DNA of 64,000 nt from NCBI GenBank assembly GCA_006386115.1, contig VFIW01000059.1, positions 124,001 through 188,000 on the forward strand, in the 5' to 3' direction. Shown piece by piece: positions 33,190-43,869 of the stretch. Source of the DNA: Globisporangium splendens (taxonomy: Eukaryota > Oomycota > Peronosporomycetes > Pythiales > Pythiaceae). The notes under the pieces are model-generated. The model was not told the origin of the DNA. It did no database searches and was given only the letters and a program-made list of their open reading frames with translations. Positions within the stretch are counted from its first letter, which is position 1. Every line of letters begins with the position of its first letter. A program made the translations under genes and the position numbers.

Positions 33190-33321
33190 TCACTTAAATT
33201 ATTCGGATTTTATTGGTTGAAATCTTGGATTTATGTTAACAGTATTTTTCACCAATCAACCTTCTATACGGTGCTTCTGCCCTCCATAAAAAGGCGAGGC
33301 GAATGAATGTCCATTTGTGCT

Positions 33322-33338
33322 GCTCATTTTTGATTTGG
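33322..33338 (+). promoter_or_regulatory. Initiator plus flanking element of array gene 11
   Basis: GCTCATTTTTGATTTGG fits the compound oomycete core promoter (initiator GCTCATTYY followed by an AT-rich flanking part), ending 21 bases before the ATG, implying a leader of about 35 bases. Confidence 0.6.
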
Positions 33339-33359
33339 CCACGAAATTGGAACCGCAAA

Positions 33360-34960
33360 ATGAGCTTCTTGCTGGTCGAGGGAGAGCAAGTGGCGACGCT
33401 GGAGGAGGCACTCGCGTTCATCGAGTCGTGCAGCGACGACAGCAGCAGCAGCGGCTGCGCAAGCCCTAGCGACAGCTTCAACGCCTTGAGCGACCACTCG
33501 AGCGTCTGGTCCGTCGCCGACGCGATGTCGTCCCCGTCGCGATCGGATGACTCGGACTCTTCGTCGCCACTCTCTGGTGACTTTTGTCGTAGCCTCGGGA
33601 TCGCGATTGCACCGCGACCGCAAATCGATGCGCAAGGCAAGAAACCAGCACTGCAGTCGCGATTGCGCATCAGTCGAGAGGCGAACACGAGAGCTGTCCA
33701 TCAGTACCGGATGCGCACGAAGAACCAGATTCTGGAGCTCCGTGAAGAAGCGCTGCAACTCGGCGCTCGAGTGGAGCAATTGAAGAAACGCCAAGAGTAT
33801 GTGAAAAAAACGATGATCGACCGGCATATGAACACGTATCACGCGATGCGAGAGCACGGTGAGCCATCAACTGCGCTGCAGGATTCGCTCGAGCTCGCGG
33901 TCGTCGAGTACCGAAAGCGGCAAGAATCCGAGTCGCTTAACCGAAAGTTGAAACACGCGCTTGAGAAGCAAGCCAAGATGAACAAAATTCTCGAAACCTT
34001 TTTCCAGAGACACGTTGCGAAACATGTGCGTATACTATTCATTGCACCGCATCCAAGATTTTGCCCACGCGCGTGCGAATCTGACTTTGCTGATGCTTGT
34101 GGTGGCTTGCATTTTAGGATCTGGATTCAGTGCTATATGTGGAGAAAAAGCAATTGCTCGTTGTATCGTCGAACGACGCGCCTATTTTCAAAGAGTTGCT
34201 GAGTTATGTGGGAGGAATAATGCAGTCCATGGTACCGTCGGCGACGGCGTCGATCAATATGAACGATACTTCGTGCGTATTCAATAACAGCCTGATGAAG
34301 CAGGATCCGATGCTGGGCCAAGTGTTTGAAGTGACGACGAACACGCCGGTGCCATGCAGTCGACGCCAATTGGAAACGGCGTTGTTGGCGCACATTTTGG
34401 GATTTGATGAACGGAATCCAGCTCCCAAGGTAAATAACTGCACTTGCTGTACACATCCTGCTGCAACTAAAACCAGCTAACGCATTCTTTTTTGCTCATT
34501 CATGTTCATGCAGCAAAGTAATGGGATGAGCGACGCGCGATTCACCCTGACGTTTGATTTTGAAATGGCTGGGAGCCATGTGAATGGCATTTCGGCATGC
34601 CAGTCTTTTGTGCAGCCGAATTGCACGGTGATGACATACACGTCCCTGCTGCTTCCCGAGGGGTCCGGGCTGCTCTTTCGCGAGAGTATCTGGTTTGTCA
34701 TGTCTGGGTCAAGTGAGCTCACATCGTCTCCTGCGTCGCTACTGCAGTCGTGTTATCGCTTGCATTTGGAGAAGCGAGATCCGGACGTGGCAGGGTCCGC
34801 CGATACGGCGAAGCTTCACAGAGCGATTATGAATGGCCAGAGCGAGAAAATGCGAGGGTACCAGATCAGAATTCAAAGTATGCTGCTGCATCAATTGGAT
34901 TCAATTGCGACAGGCGGACGACTTGGTGCATGCTCGCTGCAAATTCAATGCGAAGGGTGA
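33360..34960 (+). CDS. Array gene 11: bZIP-like family protein, canonical basic region
   Basis: Exons are 33360-34025, 34118-34429 and 34514-34960 (introns 92 and 84 bases; donors GTGCGT and GTAAAT). The product is 474 residues. MSFLLVEGEQVATLEEALAFIESCSDD is close to the family consensus. N109-x7-R117 (EANTRAVHQYRMRTKNQI) and the zipper L127, L134, L141 follow a Ser/Asp linker. The second helix is KRQESESLNRKLKHALEKQ. Exon 2 has SLMKQDPMLGQVFEVTTNTPVPC, exon 3 SHVNGISACQSFVQPNCTVMTYTSLLLPEGSGLLFRESIW and CYRLHLEKRDPD. An upstream in-frame ATG at 33303 lies above the initiator and is rejected. Confidence 0.9.
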
Positions 34961-35515
34961 ATGCGACGTTAGGCTGCCTGTCAGGTGAATTACTTATTTA
35001 TGCGACGTAATCTGTACCACGCGCCAAGTGTCCATCGATGAAAAGCAATCAGTTCAGCAGCATAGCAGTGAGTGACAATCTAGGATCGAGGATAACGAAT
35101 GTCCAACAAAGATTTTGAAAAGAAAAAAGTGCCTGCATCGCCTCGGGTTAGCATTTGAGTTTCCATGGTTCAGGAAAGCAGGCTGGGGTCAGACAGATTT
35201 CTCAAGTAAATGGTAAACCATTGTCGAGTTGACGAGTACACGAATGCGCGAGAAACTCAACTCGTGAAGGTGGCAAGATCACTCCTTGTGTGTCGTTGTT
35301 CAACATGACGATGCACACTTCAGTGCGCAACGAGTGTGAGTGAGTGAGAGCACGATAGCTGCAGGAGAAATGTCCGCTGCCTGGGTGTGCGAACGTAGTG
35401 TCTCGCCTCGAGAGAGATATAAAAAAAGGAGTGGTAATGATGAACACCGCATTTGACGGCAACAGCTTTGAAGAGATCACTCGCGGATGTGGTTGACGCA
35501 TCAGAATGGTGCCGC
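34961..35515. other. Spacer, nothing recognised
   Basis: Short frames without motifs. No repeat or relic of the family was seen here. Confidence 0.4.
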
Positions 35516-35527
35516 GGAATGATGGTC
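35516..35527 (+). promoter_or_regulatory. GGAATGATGGTC promoter word, array gene 12
   Basis: This 12-base word lies 164 bases before ATG 35691. The same or one-to-three-mismatch forms lie upstream of array genes 16, 18, 19, 20, 21 and 22. Confidence 0.45.
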
Positions 35528-35563
35528 TGTTGATTCCATCATCATTGGTCATCTCGATTGCGA

Positions 35564-35576
35564 CATCGGTTAGGGG
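35564..35576 (+). promoter_or_regulatory. Divergent TAGGG promoter element, array gene 12
   Basis: CATCGGTTAGGGG differs in two positions from CATGGGTTAGGGT of array gene 11 and lies 114 bases before ATG 35691. Confidence 0.45.
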
Positions 35577-35690
35577 TCTTATTTTATTGGCTGAAAATAA
35601 AGCATTTTTCAATTGTCCGGATAACCATTTTCCACGAGTTCTCCATTGCTCAAGCATTCAGCGTCAAAGGCGAGAAGGCTGAAAGGGACA

Positions 35691-37196
35691 ATGAACGCGT
35701 TCGAGCTCGACGACGCGCAGGCCGCGACGGTGGAGGAGGCGCTCGCGTTCCTGGACGCGTGCGATACCCAGGAGCTCGCGTTCTTCGACAGCGACGTCAG
35801 CGACAGCAGCGTTTCGCCCGACGAGCAGTCATGGCTCTCGCCGTTTCAAGAGCTGATGGCACCTCTCTGCTTTGAAAATACCTCGATTTCCGATCACGAG
35901 GATGCGAACACTCCCAGTAACAATACGAGTAGTGGTGAGAGCCAGGCTTGCGACGACCAGAAGAGCGATAAGCCAACGGCACGACAGGTGAAACACTACA
36001 AGAAGACGCGGGAGGCGAATGTGAAAGCAGTAACCAAGTACCGCCAACGGAAACGCAGCGAGATTGCTGAGCTGCGCCTGCTGGTGAAGAAGTTGACTGC
36101 ACAGCTCGCGCGTTTGCAAAAGCAGAACGAAGAAATGGTGAAAGAAGAGAGAAACGAGTTTAAACAGGAGGATGGGGACGAGCACGAGATAAAACGAGAT
36201 TCGAATTCCTCAAAACGCAGCTCATCGAGCCGCGATGCTGCAGTCCTGGAAGCCGCGAAATTGCGGAAAGCGAAGCTGCTGAACCGTAAGTTACGAGAAG
36301 CTCTTGCGAACCAAAGTGAGCTGAACAAAACGCTCCAAAGCCAAGTCCAGCGGCAGATCTCAGACCACGTACGTGGACTCTATTTGTATCAATTCCTTGT
36401 AGTACTGAGCTGCATGTTAACATCGGGCTTTTTTCTTTTTGCTTCTAGTACCAGGAGCTGAAATCGGTGCTCGAAAGTCACAATGTGGTGCCATCGCGAA
36501 CCGAGAAGGAGACGCCGAAGCTGGCGGAGAAACCGTCTGCTGCTGTGGCTGAGTGCAAAGAGCAGACACGTCCTGTTGTTTATGGACAGTCCACACACGC
36601 GCAGGAAGGCGCGGATCTCTTCGGCCAGACTTCCATGGCGAAATCGAAGGATACCACGATGCTCACGAAGAGCATGTTCCGCACGACTAGTGGAGAGATC
36701 CTGTCGTACACTGCGCGACAGTTTGCGGTATCGATCCCAACAGATTTGGTCAAGAAGGAGCCAAAGTTGGACAGCACGCTTGCAAGTGCGGCTGCCTCGT
36801 GCAGCTTCCGTCATCTTGGGAAGTTCTTGCGGAGTCGCGCTGTTATCAGTGCTATCGTTAATTGTGGTCATTTGGCCACGAAGGTGAGAACTTGTCCAGC
36901 CTCTCTACTTGCACTCATGCCATGATTAACATTTTGATGCCAACCTGGTCTTTTGAAATATGCTTTAGCCGCAGACTGGTGAGCCAAATGATCTGAAGGC
37001 AGAGCTCACGGCGAACTTGGCGTATGAAGTTCGCAGTATAGATGTGGGGGCCGCAACTGCTACGAATCGCGTACTGGTCGGTTCTTTTCCTATCTTCATG
37101 ACGTTCGCCGCCCTTCTTGCTCTACTAGGAGCTGAGTTGATGCCCAGCGGGTGCAGTTTGCTGATGCTCTCAGACCTCAGGGCATCACCATATTGA
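35691..37196 (+). CDS. Array gene 12: family protein with canonical bZIP but divergent tail
   Basis: Exons are 35691-36368, 36449-36883 and 36969-37196 (introns 80 and 85 bases). The product is 446 residues. The box AATVEEALAFLDACDTQE is at 11-28. N110-x7-R118 (EANVKAVTKYRQRKRSEI) and zipper L128, L135, L142 extend into a charged Glu/Lys segment. The second helix is AKLRKAKLLNRKLREALANQ. Exon 2 is longer (145 codons) and lacks QDPxxGQ. Exon 3 is cut to 75 codons: ELTANLAYEVRSIDVGAA resembles the start of the usual exon, but the TSLL and LEKRD blocks are replaced by a hydrophobic FPIFMTFAALLALLGAEL. Either the reading frame has decayed or the tail has a new job; the bZIP half looks intact. Confidence 0.75.
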
Positions 37197-37932
37197 TTGG
37201 TGGCGATGCACCTCATCTTTGCTTCTCGCGTTGAAAGCGAAAAGTGTCTCGCAAGAGTTTGTGTGCTGTGTATTGTATACTTTTATTTAGGTAGGACGAG
37301 GAATGCATCACTGTATTATTGCAATTTCTTGAGTAGCTGCTACCACTGAAAATATTGGGACTCTTCGTGCACCAAAACAACAGCAACAGCTGACGAGTTC
37401 GGCCGCGGATTGCTGTATGCCACAGAATTACTTTGCGAACGCATACTTGCCGAAACTGTATCAGTGTGAACTTGTGGCTTCGCCATGGCATTTTTCCTTC
37501 AGGAGTCATGGCTACAGCATCGGACGGCTAAGTGGAATATTTATATGCTGTTGCTTCTCTTTATGACGAAATGATTTCGCTGCTCTTCGGCGACGAGAAT
37601 GCGAGTTGCAAACAACTTTCCATGACCTCAAAATGATCGCGTTTGCATTTGCACTCAGAGGCTGATTGCTAGGAGAACTCTTATCGACGTCGCTTACTTC
37701 TAGGTTAAACCTGATAAATTGGTGATGAATGTTTTGTCAAGCTGGAGCCACTCAACGACATTCATAAGACAATTGACTTGTGAGGTCAAGGCGGTCGATG
37801 GCTGGTTGAAAATAATGCCATTCACCAACGTTTGGCATGATCTTCTACGCTTCCTATCGTATTCTGCGTCGTTCTGGATCTTGCTCTTTATGAATGCTGT
37901 TTAATTGCCAACCAATCCCTCTACAAGCGAGC
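37197..37932. other. Spacer, nothing recognised
   Basis: No coding motif, repeat or promoter element was identified between array gene 12 and fragment 13. Confidence 0.35.
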
Positions 37933-38092
37933 ATGATCTTCGCATTGGAACTGGAAGACGAGCAGACTGCGAAACTGATCGGGTGCTTGGAGAGGTGTCA
38001 GAATTTCTTGCAAACGCACCAGTGCGCTTCAGCTTGCCTCAGCTGGACCACTTCTTGGGTAGGCATCTCCCAGGTGCACACAAGCATCTTGT
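37933..38092 (+). pseudogene. Array gene 13: family remnant, exon 1 start fused to exon 2 end
   Basis: ATG 37933 begins MIFALELEDEQTAKL, the family N-terminus, nearly that of array gene 14 (MSFASELEDQQTASL). Within the next codons the frame shifts and the sequence becomes DRVLGEVSEFLANAPVRFSLPQLDHFLGRHL, the end of exon 2, again closest to gene 14 (DRVLGEVSELLTNTPVHCSVSQL). Everything between, including the basic region, is deleted. The piece lies tail to tail with gene 14, which suggests an inverted duplication followed by internal deletion. Confidence 0.75.
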
Positions 38093-38260
38093 TTGTGAGT
38101 GTGTCAAACGCTTTTTAGCTAGAAACCGTTGAGACGTCGATATTTAAATACACAATGATATTCTCCTCCTAGAACAATGCTCAAGAACACAAAATGCGCC
38201 AAAAGAGCAACAAAAAGTCATCGGATAGAAAAATATCTTGCATCATCCGTAAGTGGCGAT

Positions 38261-39855
38261 CTAGGAGCAAGTACGCACGGCATGCGGACATTTTGCTCCT
38301 GTTGGGCAACCGCCTAGTGCCAGCAGACTTGGTGCGAATTGGCCTTTAGGAAACGTACGAAGCAGCGTTCGCTGATAGTACCGCTGGTGGGTCCGCATGT
38401 GTTCTTCTCGTGCACTTATGACGCTTTCGCATAAATGCGCATTGCTGGCATCCCGTGTTTCCGCATAAATTCGGTACCACGTCTGATATAATGTGGGTGG
38501 TGATGACGAACCCAATGAGCTCGAGTCGGACAAGATCAGGCAGCCGTCTTCTCGGAAGAGCAGTTTAGTGCTCATCGGTGCAAACAGCGATGAGAACGCT
38601 AGCACAAGTCGATTTGGCTCGACGAAAAAGCGCCGCGCAGAAATGCCATGAACCTGGACTTCACCGATTTCGGAATGAATTTTCGTATCCACGCGGTTTT
38701 GGCAGTAATACGGCGCGTCAGCCTGCTTGGATGTATCAAAACACACAAACTCCATCAGCTTCTAAAGCAACGATGGCACGCCGTCCTGGGACTTGGCTGG
38801 CACCAAAGTCAGCAACAAAAACAAAAATAACGCACCAAATCACGACCCGCGCGTATCTTGCGTGGGTCTAACAAATGTCCCCAGATGTAATCTTCAAGCT
38901 GTGACACGCTGCAGTGTACTGGTGTGTTTGTTAGGAGCTCCGACACCTCTCCCAATACGCGGTCTTGTTGCTGATCAACAGTGATGAACGCAGTCATGGT
39001 ATCGCGCAAACTCAGTGATGCCGAAATCTGCTTCGACTTTGTGTTCACTGTCGCCAAGTGGGTGTACAGGTCCGGAAATGGCAGCGGAGGTTGGTTCGTC
39101 TGTAGTCTCGTAAAATTTGTTTCGGGTGCCGGTAGATCGAAAACGAAGTCCAGATCCTAATCATAACACAGGCCATGAACAAAACAATTCGAGTCGATAC
39201 CACTGGTAGTGCAAATGAATAACAAACGACAGCAGCCTCGTACAAGCTTCCCCATTTCTTTCTGAAGGAAATCGACAAACTTCTGCTTGACAATCGCTTG
39301 CTTTGCGAGCGCGTGGTGCAACTTGCGGTTGAGCGCTTCGGATTGCTCGAGCTTTCGAAACTCCGCAATTGCATGATCGAGTGCAGCTGAGGATGCGCCA
39401 ACGTGCTGGTGGTGTGAGTGATCTGATGCAGTAGCGGATCTACTGGTTGCATTCGCTCTCTCTGCACGATTGCGCAGATGTGCAATGCGCGCTGTGAGGT
39501 GCCAAGCCTGTTCACGAAGATTGCGGATCTCGGCTGTCACACGTTTGTGGTATCGCACGACTGCGCCTGCGTTCGCTGCTCGGCTTTTCTGCAGCGACGA
39601 TTGATGGTCTTGAGCATTACTTGCATTGTTTCGACTACTAGTTTCACGAATCGCTGACGCTGCTGCAGATGTCAGCGGCTGCGGGGGCCATGTCTGCGGA
39701 AGCCCGTGCGAGAGTTGGCTGTGATCCGAGTCCGTCGACTGGCCATCGTCGTTGCGATCGGTGCCGCTGTTTTCGTCGCTGAACGACTCGATGAACGCGA
39801 ACACTTCCTCCAGCGACGCAGTCTGCTGATCTTCCAGTTCCGACGCGAAGCTCAT
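38261..39855 (-). CDS. Array gene 14: family protein with His in the basic region
   Basis: Exons are 39855-39244, 39156-38836 and 38761-38261 (introns 87 and 74 bases; donors GTACGA and GTGCGT). The product is 477 residues. MSFASELEDQQTASLEEVFAFIESFSDEN is the start. The basic region keeps N95, but His103 replaces the invariant Arg (ANAGAVVRYHKRVTAEI), which should weaken DNA contact. The zipper is LREQAWHLTARIAHL, with the second helix KLEQSEALNRKLHHALAKQ. Exon 2 has DRVLGEVSELLTNTPVHC in place of QDPxxGQ. Exon 3 has GEVQVHGISARRFFVEPNRLVLAFSSLFAPMSTKLLFREDGC and WYRIYAETRDAS. The gene ends in a short Cys-containing tail. Confidence 0.85.
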
Positions 39856-39969
39856 GTCTGTTCAGCAAATGTGCATCGAATTGGATCTGTTTCTATTTTG
39901 AAACCACAGAAACCAATCAGTGGATAGTGGATAAATCTATTTTTATCCAATCGTCTTCACGAAAGTTAA

Positions 39970-39980
39970 CCTAGCCCATG
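39970..39980 (-). promoter_or_regulatory. Divergent promoter element, array gene 14
   Basis: The minus strand reads CATGGGCTAGG, 114 bases upstream of ATG 39855, matching CATGGGxTAGG of the plus-strand genes. Confidence 0.45.
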
Positions 39981-40270
39981 AAGCAAACAAGCATGATGAT
40001 GCCTCGCGTTTGCTGACAAATTGAGGTTTGGTTTTGGTGTGGACGTATGTTTGAGCGATAAGCAAGCGGACTGGCGAGCGTTTTTAAATATCATTCATTA
40101 AGATTTCCTAACATCGAGCAATCTCCTAATAAATGCCAAGGCAAATCTGATTGATGGTTGAATGAATCGCCAATGGCTCAGTGCTGTTGCACGTTGTCTC
40201 GTCTTTGGACAGTGTGGCGATTCGATTTGAAGCCAAACTGCACCTAAGGGTTACCGTTGAGGATACAGAA

Positions 40271-40633
40271 ATGGCCAGTTTCGAGATGGGGAGAAAAACG
40301 AGACACCCCGGCAGCAAATCAGCAAATAGATCACGTGCGAATGGGCGAGAGAAGAGATATAGAATTTCAGGGTCTTTGTACAGCGGTGAGAACAAGAAGC
40401 TCCCAGTTGGCACGGACAGCGAGGAGGCTGTGAACGCGCGATACAAGACCATTGACGAGCGACCGCGTGCAGGGAGAAGGCCAAGATTGCGAGGAAACAA
40501 GACTATTGCCCGAGTGAGGTTCGATAGCCACGATGAGCAGCTGGCACCAGGCGAGCGCGTGTACGCGCACTTGCGCGCGGAGTTGGCGGCGCGTTTTGGC
40601 CGGCCGGAACATCCGCAAGTGTTTTCCAGCTGA
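40271..40633 (+). CDS. Hypothetical basic protein, 120 residues
   Basis: The frame runs from ATG 40271 (MASFEMGRKTRHPGSKSANR) to TGA 40633; an upstream ATG at 40181 is possible. The protein is strongly basic (RPRAGRRPRLRGNKTIARVRF) and ends with a helix-like RVYAHLRAELAARFGRPEHPQVFSS. Composition and evenness suggest real coding, but I do not recognise the family and no intron or promoter is clear. It might be a nucleolar or ribosome-associated small protein, or a final exon. It lies between array genes 14 and 15, unlike either. Confidence 0.35.
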   Translation: MASFEMGRKTRHPGSKSANRSRANGREKRYRISGSLYSGENKKLPVGTDSEEAVNARYKTIDERPRAGRRPRLRGNKTIARVRFDSHDEQLAPGERVYAHLRAELAARFGRPEHPQVFSS

Positions 40634-40639
40634 TCGGAG

Positions 40640-41702
40640 GGAAGAAATGCCTAGTGGAGGCTTGTGATAAGTATGCAGAGGTGCTATTTGTGTTTGTGTT
40701 CGTCTTCTCGACGTGACCGTTTACCCGTGCGCTCGTCACTTATTCTTTGGTTGGTGAATTGCATTGGCTACAATTGATTGAAAGTGAACTATGCTAGCCA
40801 ATTGCGCACACATCCACCTGGAGTTTTCTGGAGTGGATAAAAACAAAAATAACTTCTCTATGACGTTGAATTTTGGACATTAAATATCGCTAAAACTTCA
40901 CGTCACATACTCTATTCAAAGGTACGAGATAGGTTTAGCCAATCAGCTAATTGGGCGTTGCTGATTGGTGGAATCAAGAGCCACTGGAATGGGGGACCTG
41001 CTGACCCACTTTTCCTCGTGGCGGTGCAACAGGTCAAGAATCCCACTTTCCATTTAGTCTGCAGTGCTGTAAACTCACACAAGCAGACAGAAAAAGACGA
41101 CACTTAGGACTGCTAGGTGGCATCCTTTTTCTGTCCACCTGTGCACTGCATGTGCAGCAAAGTCGCGTTCACTCTCCCCATCTTAAAACACCGTCCAACA
41201 GCTGGACAATTGATCCTTTTGCCCAGATACCCTACCCACTCATTACCGGCAGACTACCGGTAATGAGAGGATGGTGCAGTGGAACCTGTCCTAGGCGCCA
41301 CAGTGCAACTGCCGTTTCTTTCGAATTTTATACAAGCACACATTCGATTGGACAGTTGATGGTCATAGAAAATAAAAAGGATGCATTACAAACCGACGAA
41401 AATATAAGCTTTGGGCAGCGGCTCCCATTTACAGGTTTAATCGTGATCACACCGTGTTTCTCGAACTCGTCCTTAATTAAAGGTTTTACCAATTGGCAAA
41501 ACAAAAAGGTCAGTGTGCTGCTTGATCAGTTCACTGCTAATTTTTGCTGCATGGATTTCCAAATAATATATAGCCTCAGAGGTTCAGCGACAAAGAGCAG
41601 AAGATAAACTGTGAGGCCATCATCAGCGTGATGATGGCGCTCTTTCTCCATCAGAGCTTGTCCACGAATGAGAAGCAGGTGTTGACTCCTCAACTGCTCC
41701 CG
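40640..41702. other. Spacer with an 11-base hairpin
   Basis: A perfect inverted repeat CTCATTACCGG / CCGGTAATGAG lies at 41239-41249 and 41257-41267 with a 7-base loop, preceded by CCCTACCC. No gene is convincing; the 151-codon frame at 41152 shows no motif. Confidence 0.4.
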
Positions 41703-41717
41703 AGTCATTCCTGCAGG
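41703..41717 (+). promoter_or_regulatory. Initiator-like site of array gene 15
   Basis: AGTCATTCCTGCAGG contains YCAYTYY (TCATTCC) 42-56 bases before ATG 41759. Confidence 0.4.
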
Positions 41718-41758
41718 AGAGCACAGGCGACAAAGTGCACAAGCGGAAAATAGTGGCG

Positions 41759-43437
41759 ATGGCCTTGATGCTCGAGCAGGACGATCTGCAGCTCGAAGAA
41801 GCGCTCGCGTTCCTCGATACGCTGGAGTGCAGTGGCCCCACTGATGCTGCCAAGATGCCGTTCTTGACCCCGTCGTCTCCCCCTTTAATGAGCTCGATCC
41901 CGACTTCCAAGTGCGTCTCGCCGTGTTCTTCGGATATCTCGGATTGGGGAACAACTAGTGGGAACACGAGCGATGGTTCGTCCTGCGGTGAGGTATCTTC
42001 GTCATCTCGCTCGTCGTCGACGACTCAGCAGGTATCGCGACGTAACCCCAAGACAGTGAAGAAGACGACCAAGAACAGCACCAAAGCGACGACCCCCAAA
42101 CCGCCGAAGGTCCGCAAGCGCAAGCACAACAAGACCGAGATCCTCGCGCTGCGGGAAGAAGTGCTACATCTGACGGCACGTCTGGCGCAGCGCCGCAAAC
42201 TCCTGTCGTCAACGTCGGTGGCGTCGTCAGCAGCGCAGCCTAATTCAAGTGGAAATGCAGAAAAAGATAGCAACTCGCTTATTGTCGCGACCGACAAGAG
42301 CGTGGATGGCGTGCAGCTGGCGGATTGTGAGCTCCACAAACTCGAACTCTCGAAAACGTTGAACCGCCGACTGAAAGCAGCACTCGACAAACAGATGAAA
42401 TTGAGCAGCACGCTCCAGAAGGTGTTCGAGAAGCAATCTGCTATGAAAGAGGTGCGTTGCCCCCCTTCTGCAAAATGTCGACCACTTTTTAGCCTTGTGG
42501 AGTGTTCTTACAAAATCTCGTCGTGCTATAGGAGTTGGAGTCGATGAAGTTCCCTGAACCGGCAAATCAAACTCATGCTGACCTCGTTGAAGCGCATCCA
42601 CTTGACCTGGTCGTCGACGTCACTACCTCTCTGCAGTATTACACGGACCAGTTCTACTCCACGATTGACGAGGTGATCGCGTTGATCAATTCGCGAAACA
42701 CCAAATATGTGTTCAGCAGCAGCCACACGTATCAAGATCCAGTGCGTGGTAAAATCGTGGAGTTGATCTCGAACGCTCCCCTGGCCACTCCGCTGTACGA
42801 AGTGGAGAGATGTCTTTGGCGCCATTTCTCCACGATGATCTTCAAGATGACACAACACGGCTCAGCCGTCAAACACGTACGTACGCTTTTATTTCGCTTC
42901 TGAGTGCGCGTTATTTATTTGACTCACATGAGTGTGTTGCCTCTCTTGTTTATTTCATCTCCGCAGAAGCAAGCCAACAGTTTCGAAAGACGCTACTCGA
43001 CCAATCTCAACGGCAACTTTGGCGAATTTCCCGTGCGTGTCACGTCACAAACGCGCAAATTTGAAGAGCCCCGCCGCACCGTTATATTGCACTCGTCGCA
43101 CCTGGACGTTGAAGGGACTGGGATCACGCTTCGTGAAATCGGGTGCGTCGTGTTGACCAATCCCTTGAGTGAAGGCATCGAGTTTTTTGCGCCGCCATCC
43201 TCGACGACCCAGTTCCAAACATTTTACCGGTTATTCGCTGAAACGGTGCCAGTTGGAGTAGACGCGGCGAGCAAAGCGCAGATCAAAGCTCTACTGGAGT
43301 TTATTTTCCACGCCGAGACTGAGAAAATGTACGGGAATATTCTCAAAATGCAAGACGGATTGGTCAACCAATTCCCAACGGTTCAAGCGGAGGTAGATCT
43401 CTTTGGCGTGAGTCCTTTGATCGAGTGCAACACTTGA
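41759..43437 (+). CDS. Array gene 15: family protein, basic region without Asn
   Basis: Exons are 41759-42451, 42532-42876 and 42967-43437 (introns 80 and 90 bases). The product is 502 residues. MALMLEQDDLQLEEALAFLDTLE gives the box. A Lys/Thr-rich stretch (KTVKKTTKNSTKATTPKPPK) leads to [18 protein letters not shown], where Pro sits at the Asn position. The zipper is LREEVLHLTARLAQ, and the second helix KLELSKTLNRRLKAAL. Exon 2 has HTYQDPVRGKIVELISNAPLATPL. Exon 3 has GEFPVRVTSQTRKFEEPRRTVILHSSHLDVEGTGITLREIGC, YRLFAETVP and a last helix ending TVQAEVDLFGVSPLIECNT. It is the intact counterpart of pseudogene 4. Confidence 0.88.
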
Positions 43438-43869
43438 GTGTGCAGATGGACAGCATCTTTCTCTTTCATTATATCATGTATGTTTTCCGGTAATCGTGGT
43501 ATTTGTACGCTAACAAAAAACGTACACTCTCATGATCGATTTCACGTTGTTTGCAGCGAGAAAGAGGATGAGTGCAACATGTTACAAGACTCGGATGTTG
43601 CCCCTCGTGTGAAAAGGAAATTGGCTGCTGAACTTTGGCCAAACTTCAAGAGTGTAAACGTATACGCGCCTCGCACAAAGTGTAATCAGCATAGACTCAC
43701 GCACTCGTTTCGCGAGCTTTGTAATCAAGCAGCACAAGAGAGTTTTTCAAGAATGAGGAGCTCAAGAGGTCACTTGAGAAACATGAATTCATAAAATACG
43801 ATTGGGAACTAAATAACTACCACACATCCTTGCACATTCATAAATTCTGACCCCATTGCTTTGCTCTCC
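43438..43869. other. Convergent spacer, nothing recognised
   Basis: Array genes 15 and 16 converge here. An open frame at 43438-43794 has no motif and probably reflects chance. Confidence 0.35.

Noticed and set aside
33547..33857. Antisense frames over exon 1 of array genes (for example 33324-33857)
   Set aside because: They arise from the high-GC third positions of real exons and do not align between paralogues as proteins.
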